Source: Lumbricus terrestris (lineage: Eukaryota > Annelida > Clitellata > Crassiclitellata > Lumbricidae). Taken from it: DNA of 64,000 nt. Under the pieces are notes generated by a model. That model was given only the letters and a program-made list of their open reading frames with translations, searched no databases and was not told where the DNA came from. The position numbers and the translations under genes were made by a program. The stretch spans positions 242,001-306,000 of the forward strand of contig OX457053.1 in NCBI GenBank assembly GCA_949752735.1. Direction: 5' to 3'. This document shows positions 57,684 to 64,000 of this stretch, piece by piece (the first letter of the stretch is position 1; each line of letters opens with the position of its first letter).

Positions 57684-58679
57684 GTCAGAATTCAGGCAAA
57701 AGTTTTCCCTATTAATAGGCTATCCCTGCTTCCAACTCTTTTTCTTTCTTCTCCCGTTTCCTCCTCCTGCTTCTCATGCTCATGTGACGATCTTAAATCG
57801 TCACGTCTTACTTACTAATTTACACTGGCTTCGGTTTGAAAACACTGAAGTGATTATTTACCCCTTTTGAATTTTGTAGTTGAGGATTTCTAAGTAGTGT
57901 TTTATAGTCACTGCGTTAGCTGAAAATACTTGAAGCGAATTAATTCATTATTACTGGAGACATCTAACTGAATTCTCGATAAGCGTTTTAAGGTGTCCGT
58001 TCACCTTTGTCATAATTTCAAATATCCATGAACGAAATACGTGTTAGACGAAACTGGAGAATTTATTTGCTGTAATTATCGAATAGACTATTTGATACCA
58101 AGTAAACAGATAAGAAAATATAATATGGAAAGCCATGCATTAATTCGTAACCTAAAGTTTGATATTGCAGTCAATATGTCAGAAATAATGTCAGATGACG
58201 AGGCAAGAGGTATTCAAGAGGCAACATTAGGTGAAACTCACACCAGACAGATATAGTTCTGCTTGAAACGACCTTAGATGACTTAGTGAGCCACCAGGAT
58301 GCACAGACTAATTTAGTCGAACAATTTACCCAAAAATTAATGATTGGAACCATTCTAGGGCTATGGAGCGCCAAGATTCACAAGCGACTGATTTAGATGG
58401 TAGTTTCTTCCAAATTATTGCCAAGCGCCAGGAGGAATCAGAGTTCCAGATGAAAAGACTGATGGAGCAGCTGCTGGGGAAAGACATTTTGTAAAACCTG
58501 TTGAGAGGAATTCGAACCCAGATGAATACGGAGGCAACCGTATTGTCGCTTTCCTAAAGGGAGTCACGGAAATGTCCGAAGTCTTGGCCCTGGCAGACGT
58601 GAGATTCTAGTAGAAAAAGTGATAAGACTATGGATGTCCACTATCATCCTGAGCTGGCACCTCTAAGGGTCGAAAGTGC
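57684..58679. other. Start of the last visible intron, with coding-like scraps
   Basis: A plus-strand frame at 58041-58256 and a later one near 58368-58495 (Q-A-T-D-L-D-G-S-F-F-Q-I-I-A-K-R-Q-E-E-S-E-F) look mildly protein-like and could be a decayed gag-type or host sequence. No family is recognised, and no transporter exon is seen. Confidence 0.3.
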
Positions 58680-58870
58680 AATCAATCAATCAATCAATCT
58701 TTTATTGAAACCCTTGCCAAAGCAATAACAGAATAGGCACAGCAAAAGCAGTATCACAAGAATAAATTGGCACATAGATGACAAGGGCACCCCAAAAGGG
58801 ATAATAATCCCGCTAAGGAGGGACCCCAATTACCTTGAAACAAATACTGACAGATCAGAAGTTAAACCAT
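58680..58870 (-). mobile_element. 3' tail of a CR1/L2-like LINE
   Basis: On the minus strand the sequence ends CAATAAAAGATTGATTGATTGATTG, an AATAAA-type signal plus GATT repeats. It is preceded by GGGATTATTATCCCTTTTGG, a short hairpin. Both are typical of CR1/L2 3' ends. No coding part is attached. Confidence 0.65.
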
Positions 58871-59479
58871 GCAAGTTCATTGACTGTGCAATTTAGATAA
58901 ATGTAGTAAAGACAATACATGCAGATTGACTCTTAGCTAAAGCTTAACTAACAAACTTAACTACTGACAATTATTGACCAGCATACACTTATAAACTTTA
59001 TTTTACAACGGCTAAAGTTCACTCCAAAGGAAGTCTGCTATTTTGCTATTGGATCCCCATGGTCCAGCTATAAGTGAGGCCCCGAAGGCGCGGCCATTAA
59101 ACATAAATCCCTTCAACAGTGCGTGCATTCGCAAGAGGACGCCTTGCCTGCGTGGAGTGAGCCGCACGTTTCAAATGATTACAATGGTGATGTGATTATC
59201 AATAGACTACGGCCCTCTGGCGAGCAAGTTTCACTCATATTTCTCCACGGTCCGCCACAATTTCTACTTCGTGGCCCTAGAATTGCAAGGCCAACTTTCT
59301 TGAGAAATCAACCTAACGCTATAATATACATTATCGTGGTCACAAGGGCTATCTTCTCAGCAGTTCACATTATTTTGACTGGAGGAGCTTTCTTTTGACG
59401 CGTTTTGCCAGCGCTATAATTATAGCTCTATATCCACAAATTTAGACAAGTGTTTAAGAACTAAAAGGGTAACCAATAA
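58871..59479. other. Unannotated spacer
   Basis: A 91-codon plus-strand frame at 59123-59398 shows no family signature and is not called. Confidence 0.4.
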
Positions 59480-62400
59480 TTGAAACGCTCACCGGTCCAC
59501 TCTCCGTCAACACGGCGCCTTAACTCGTACTCAGACCCACCGATCATTTCCTCTTCTCGCGTCTGTGCCGTCGGAGAAGAATGTCTTAGCAAAGAGGCCC
59601 GGAACAGGGAATACAACACGTACAATTACGAGCCGGCACGGCTAAACGAACACTTCACGACCCTGCTACCGGTCGACGCAAAGACCAATAGGTGAAAGTA
59701 AAGGTATTCGAAAAAGCCAAGATTACAGTCATACAATCGCGGGCGTATGGAGCCGTGCTTCTCCAACACAGACCTGTACGGGGCGGTCGCTCGCTAGGGC
59801 GGCGCCGCGTTGCCGTACGCTAAGATAAAGACGCGCGTTCGGCTGAAACTGACAGCAGCGCGTAAAGACCGAGGAAGGACCTTTGCGCTTTTCTACCGTC
59901 TAAGCTCTCACTGACACTCGTTAACTCGTAACAGGTAACTTATTCCACTCAACAAGACGAACAATCTGACACCAAGATTAAGGGGGTCGGATCACAGACG
60001 GCAAAGTTATTCACTGAGCAACGACCTTTTCCGGTGGCCGTTCGATGTAACACGATAGCAGGCCGGCGGCGAGCCTTTGCTAGCCTCTACCGATTCACCG
60101 AGAGCCCACAGTTACCAACTCTCGTTAGATTCGGATGTAACCAGGTAAGGCGAACAATCTGACACCAAGATTGAAAGGATCGGACCAGAACTGACGAAGG
60201 TTCTCGGAGAGCGTATGACTATACCACGGTCGCAGCGGCGGTCAAACTTCGGCCAATGCTACCGACGCCCTGAGAGCCCACAGCAACTAACTCTCACCGG
60301 ATTCACGGTCGCACAGACCAGACGAACAATTCGACACCAAGATTGAGACGATCGGATCACAAATGGCAAGGCTGCCCGTAGAGCGAAAGCCCGTTGCGCG
60401 GCGATCGCACGATGAAATCGTATCAGGGAAAATCACGCCGGCGGCGACAGACAAGCGATTGCGGTCTATCTACCGCTACCGTTGCTGGCCTTTACTGTAC
60501 ACACGGGGCGAGGGGAAACCAAGTTTCGACGCTTGTCACGAATTTCCCTCACACGCTACACCGGATCTGTCAACACTTCCAGAGGTAAATCGTACCCAAG
60601 GAACACACTCGTGAAATCCAATTGACGCTAAGTTTCACTGATCAAGAGATACGCGATCGGCAGATAATGGCTGCGCGTAAAGACCAAGGAAGGACCTTTG
60701 CGAGCTTCTACCGTCGGAACCGTAACAGTCACTGACAAACTTTCAACAGGTAAAGTATTCCACTCGTCAAGACGAACAAGATTGACCCCGAGATCGAAAG
60801 GATCGGACCAAGGATGACAAAGTTATTCACGCTGACACTTTCGTTGCTGGTCTTCGCCGCACCACGCGTAAGACCGGCGCGTAATCTGAGGACGAAAATT
60901 GCGGGTAAAGTGCGGGGCACCTTTGCGCGCTTCTATCGTCGAAACCGTAACAGACTCCGCTTAACTCTCAACAGATGAATTGCTCCACTCGTCAAGACGA
61001 ACAAACTGACACCAAGATCGAGACAATCGGACCACGGAGAACGAAGTCGATGAAACCGCGGCCGGTCTTTCGCGATGCGACGCCGCGCTGTAGTACGCTG
61101 ACGGTCAATTCACTAATTTGGCTGTAGCTCCCAAACGCGGCTAGCTAGACCGGGTTTCTTGACACTTTCACGGGCAAATTGTATGCGCCGCACAATCTGA
61201 TGCACTTTTCAACACTGTCACGTGAAATTCCACCGAGTATGGCACTCAACGACACTAGGACCAGGAGTCGATGCCTCTGCGGGAGCTACACCGACCTCAC
61301 GCCGAAGAGTCGAAGAGGCACACTTCACCCTCAAATTCGCTCTGTAACTGTAAATTGCGCGTGCGGCCGAGCAAACTATTACTCCGGACCGACGCGATCG
61401 TTCCTTACGCTTGACAGAAATTAAGGGAGCTGCACCCTTATGTGACAAGCCTCTACCCGGCTGCTTACGGGCAGGTTATCGTTAACTCTCGCTGGCGTAT
61501 TCAACCTCACTGGGCTTTAGCGATCGATCAAAGGGAAGAAAGCGCTATGAACGTCGCACTTTCCAACCGATGAATAGACCGGAGCGCACAAGTAACTGAC
61601 GTTCACAATCAAACTGGAAAGACGAAAGACTCACTGACGCCCGAAGCGTTCTCGATTGGCCGCACAGCGCCCGTACGAACTGCACCCACGCTCGCGCGGC
61701 TCAACGACCAACAACGTGAAAGCCTACACGGCAGTCACCAACACACGCGTTCGCTGTCAGAGCAAGGCAGATTGTATATGATGCACGTATCTTATTGTTT
61801 CGCCCTCAGACCAACAGAGCTGAGGCGTCTCTGGTAAGCGCGGGTCTTCCCTTCACCCGTGTAACTTCACTGCCCTCACGGCGCGAGGCGCTCTCTGGCG
61901 TGACCGAGGCGGGTAGGGGGCTGAAGCCTACCAAGCCGGGTCCTTCGCGCAGAAGCAGATGCTGGAACTGTATGTATATTCTGTGAACACTGTATGCGAA
62001 ACGTAAGTATATGTAAGTAATTCAATATGACCTGAGGGCAATCCCGAGCAGGTATATTCGCTGGTACCACTGAAACGCTCTCTCTCTCTCTCTATGCGTG
62101 ACGCCAAGCGCCTCCGAGGCACGCCAGGTGTATGGATTGGCCGAGAGAGCAACGCACCGTACGACGCTCACGTATTCCAACCGAACCAGGTAACTCTATA
62201 ACTGTACACTGAAATCTGTCTGCAAGACGTAAGTAGATGTGTATTTATGAATAACCTGAGGGAAATCCCGAGCAGGTATATTCGCTGGTAACACGGAAAC
62301 GTTCTCTCTCTATCTCGCTGCGCGACAAGGCGGTCGCTACTGCCAGCGAAACCACACGGCCGTCAGAACGCAGACAATGCTTCCCGATGACCTCCGAAGC

Positions 62401-62844
62401 TCCGAAAACGAGCGTTGTTTCTCGGCGGGAGACGGCCCAGTGTCTCCCAGCCGATGGCGGTAAATTCACAGAAGACCACCCAGAACACAATCCGGTTACG
62501 AGACAACTGAAGGTCGCACTAGATCACTCGCGATCGTAGGGAGTCGCGCTGCTCCCAGGTAAAGCTCGTGCTGCGGGTCGCCCGCTGATGCGGTGCCGCC
62601 TATACGCACTTCTTTAACCAGTATAAATTCACCGGGTCACAATCGGTCAGTCACTCACACAACGTAACGTATTCTGTATTCTCTTTCTGAAGGCACGTCC
62701 CCTCTACGTGTATGATTCAAATATATTTTATACCCTGACGAGATCGTGACGGGCAGGGTGCCGAGGCCTGCCGACGCCGGATCTACGTTCAGGGGCGGAT
62801 GCACTTTTATCGGAATTCACAAGAAACTCCCGAAGGGAGGATAT
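59480..62844 (+). repeat. GC-rich region of irregular repeats, possibly the interior of an LTR element
   Basis: The composition shifts abruptly to CG-rich. A motif AAGACGAACAA..CTGACACCAAGATTG..ATCGGA recurs at about 59954, 60148, 60320, 60769 and 60993. GCGTAAAGACCGAGGAAGGA with TTTGCG and TCTACCGTC recurs at 59859 and 60674, with a variant at 60903. A second unit (TCCCGAGCAGGTATATTCGC) repeats at 62040 and 62264, about 222 bp apart. There is no protease, reverse transcriptase or integrase frame. The region ends in a polypurine tract and LTR-like start. Confidence 0.55.
62832..62841 (+). promoter_or_regulatory. Polypurine tract before a putative 3' LTR
   Basis: GAAGGGAGGA lies three bases before TGTTAAGC, the usual arrangement at the 3' end of an LTR element's interior. 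Confidence 0.5.
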
Positions 62845-63541
62845 TGTTAAGCAAGGAATTGCTTACACAAAGATTTTTACCGGGGACCAACAGAAACAAA
62901 CACCGACACCACCTGGCGCGATCTTAGCAGGGAGAGGCCCGGTCTACCTCTGCTAGAACGTCAACACAGGCCTGAAGTCACAACCTCCGTATGTACGGAT
63001 TCGAACAAATTCAATAGCTTTCACACGAAATCACCAACGAGTCACTGTCACAATGTCAAACACTCGTATTCAACGTGCCAAGGCTGCGTGGAGATCAATG
63101 AGAAGAACAGAGTTGATGCTCATTGACCATAGAGTGATCGCCACCACTCTACAACTATAGCAATGCACCGTATGGCAGGCTTTATTCCACCGGAATATCG
63201 CTGTCTGCACTCTATGGTTTGGCATAAAACCTGTAGTCGGTCTTCAGTATAGAAAATCTTCAATAATTCGCCAAAAATCCAGTTCTTGTCCGATCGTCAC
63301 CATTTTTGTTTCTATCGATTCCTCATCGTCTTCTCTTTAACCTACACCTTAAATTAACGTTACACGACTAGCCGATAATTTTCTACAGGGAGGGGCCTAT
63401 CTCTACCTATAGGACATTAATTACGTTTGACTATAAAAACGGGCTTTCTAACCACTCTCGTCTGTTTCCAGCATAGTTTCACAGGCTCTGCTATCGGACG
63501 TAGTTTCGTAGCGCATATCTGGTGGCGCATATCCGCCACAT
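62845..63541 (+). repeat. Putative LTR (3' or truncated)
   Basis: Begins TGTTAAGCAAGGAATTGCTT right after the polypurine tract. A TATAAAA promoter word is at 63431 and an AATAAA-like signal follows near 63569. The 3' limit is uncertain: GCATATCCGCCACA at 63541 is one candidate end. No second copy was found in the window, so the pair cannot be confirmed. Confidence 0.45.
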
Positions 63542-64000
63542 AATTATGTCGTGAATTATCTATTTTTAAAAATAAATTTCGTGGACTTAACGGCCATCAA
63601 GACTAAAATATGATGTGTCCTGAGATTATAGGATGCTCTATCCGTAACCAATAACAGAATCTCTTGTTTCATGTGAGTCATTTGTTAATAGATAATAAGT
63701 TTCAGAGTTATTTGGAACTGTATAATAGTGATGAATAAACAATTGAGCATTAATTAACAAAATAAAGGAAAAATGGTCTAGATGGAATGAATGCAAAAAC
63801 TGAAATGGCAACTTTCAATGAGTTTGAGCTGTGAAAACCGCAATAAAAGGGAAATTTATCGAAAAATACAGATACACTGTATGATTTTATTTAGATGTAC
63901 AACAGTACAATAATATACGGGGACAAACCAACAATGGCAAAAATAGTAATCCATCTTTAATTTTATCAAAGTAACTCATACTTAGATTAAATAGCGATAG
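63542..64000. other. AT-rich right edge
   Basis: No gene or repeat is recognised. Confidence 0.6.

Noticed and set aside
59123..60614. ORFs of 71-91 codons in the right-hand region
   Set aside because: No homology signal, no signal peptide or domain, and they lie in a CG-rich repeat area where open frames arise easily.
57684..64000. Search for the remaining transporter exons
   Set aside because: No segment with the expected helix 9 and later motifs and correct phase 2 acceptor was seen. The rest of the gene is presumed to be outside the window.

Overview
This is a slice of animal nuclear DNA. It has phased introns with GT..AG borders, tRNA-derived SINEs, several non-LTR retrotransposon families, Ty3/gypsy elements, Helitrons, hAT and Mutator-like elements, and very long microsatellites. 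Nothing in it is bacterial or archaeal. The repeat set (Gmr1-like gypsy, RTE, CR1/L2-like LINEs, SINEs, frequent TAGGCC words) suggests a marine invertebrate, perhaps an echinoderm or hemichordate. That assignment is inference only.

The one host gene I can establish is a proton-coupled oligopeptide transporter of the SLC15/PTR2 (POT) family on the plus strand. Thirteen coding exons run from 10493 to 57683, and every exon junction keeps the reading phase. Together they give about 374 residues, from the start methionine through the loop after the W-A-L-F-D-Q helix. The last exons lie beyond the window. A second, weaker host candidate at 9143-9679 is a small predicted secreted Ala/Ser/Pro/Thr repeat protein with a possible TATA box and poly(A) signal.

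Almost everything else is mobile DNA, mostly inside the transporter introns. 1-4290: a CR1/L2-like LINE inserted into an older opposite-strand LINE that carries an RNase H domain. 4595-9060: microsatellites, a SINE and a complete non-autonomous Helitron. Intron 2: Helitron relic and tandem repeats. Intron 3 (14748-32562): foldback element, 1.9 kb hAT element, RTE relic, a TIR element holding a Helitron end that itself holds an hAT MITE, two inverted copies of a deleted gypsy element around a LINE, then a three-level nest (TIR element > TIR element > LTR element with two apparently identical 383-bp LTRs). Intron 5: LINE fragment and a minus-strand gypsy element with gag joined to integrase and a 460-bp tandem repeat. 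Intron 8 (41388-50712): a young, apparently intact 6.6 kb Gmr1-like Ty3/gypsy element with integrase ahead of reverse transcriptase. Intron 10: a SINE and an 877-bp Mutator-like foldback element with a 9-bp target duplication. Intron 11: hAT MITE and a second Helitron with an exon-like segment. 58680-64000: LINE tail, a GC-rich repeated region and an LTR.

I see no operon-like or CRISPR-like system. The most interesting items are the intact Gmr1-like element with a SCAN-like capsid region, the Mutator-like foldback, the nested TIR elements, the gag-only LTR element and the inverted gypsy pair.
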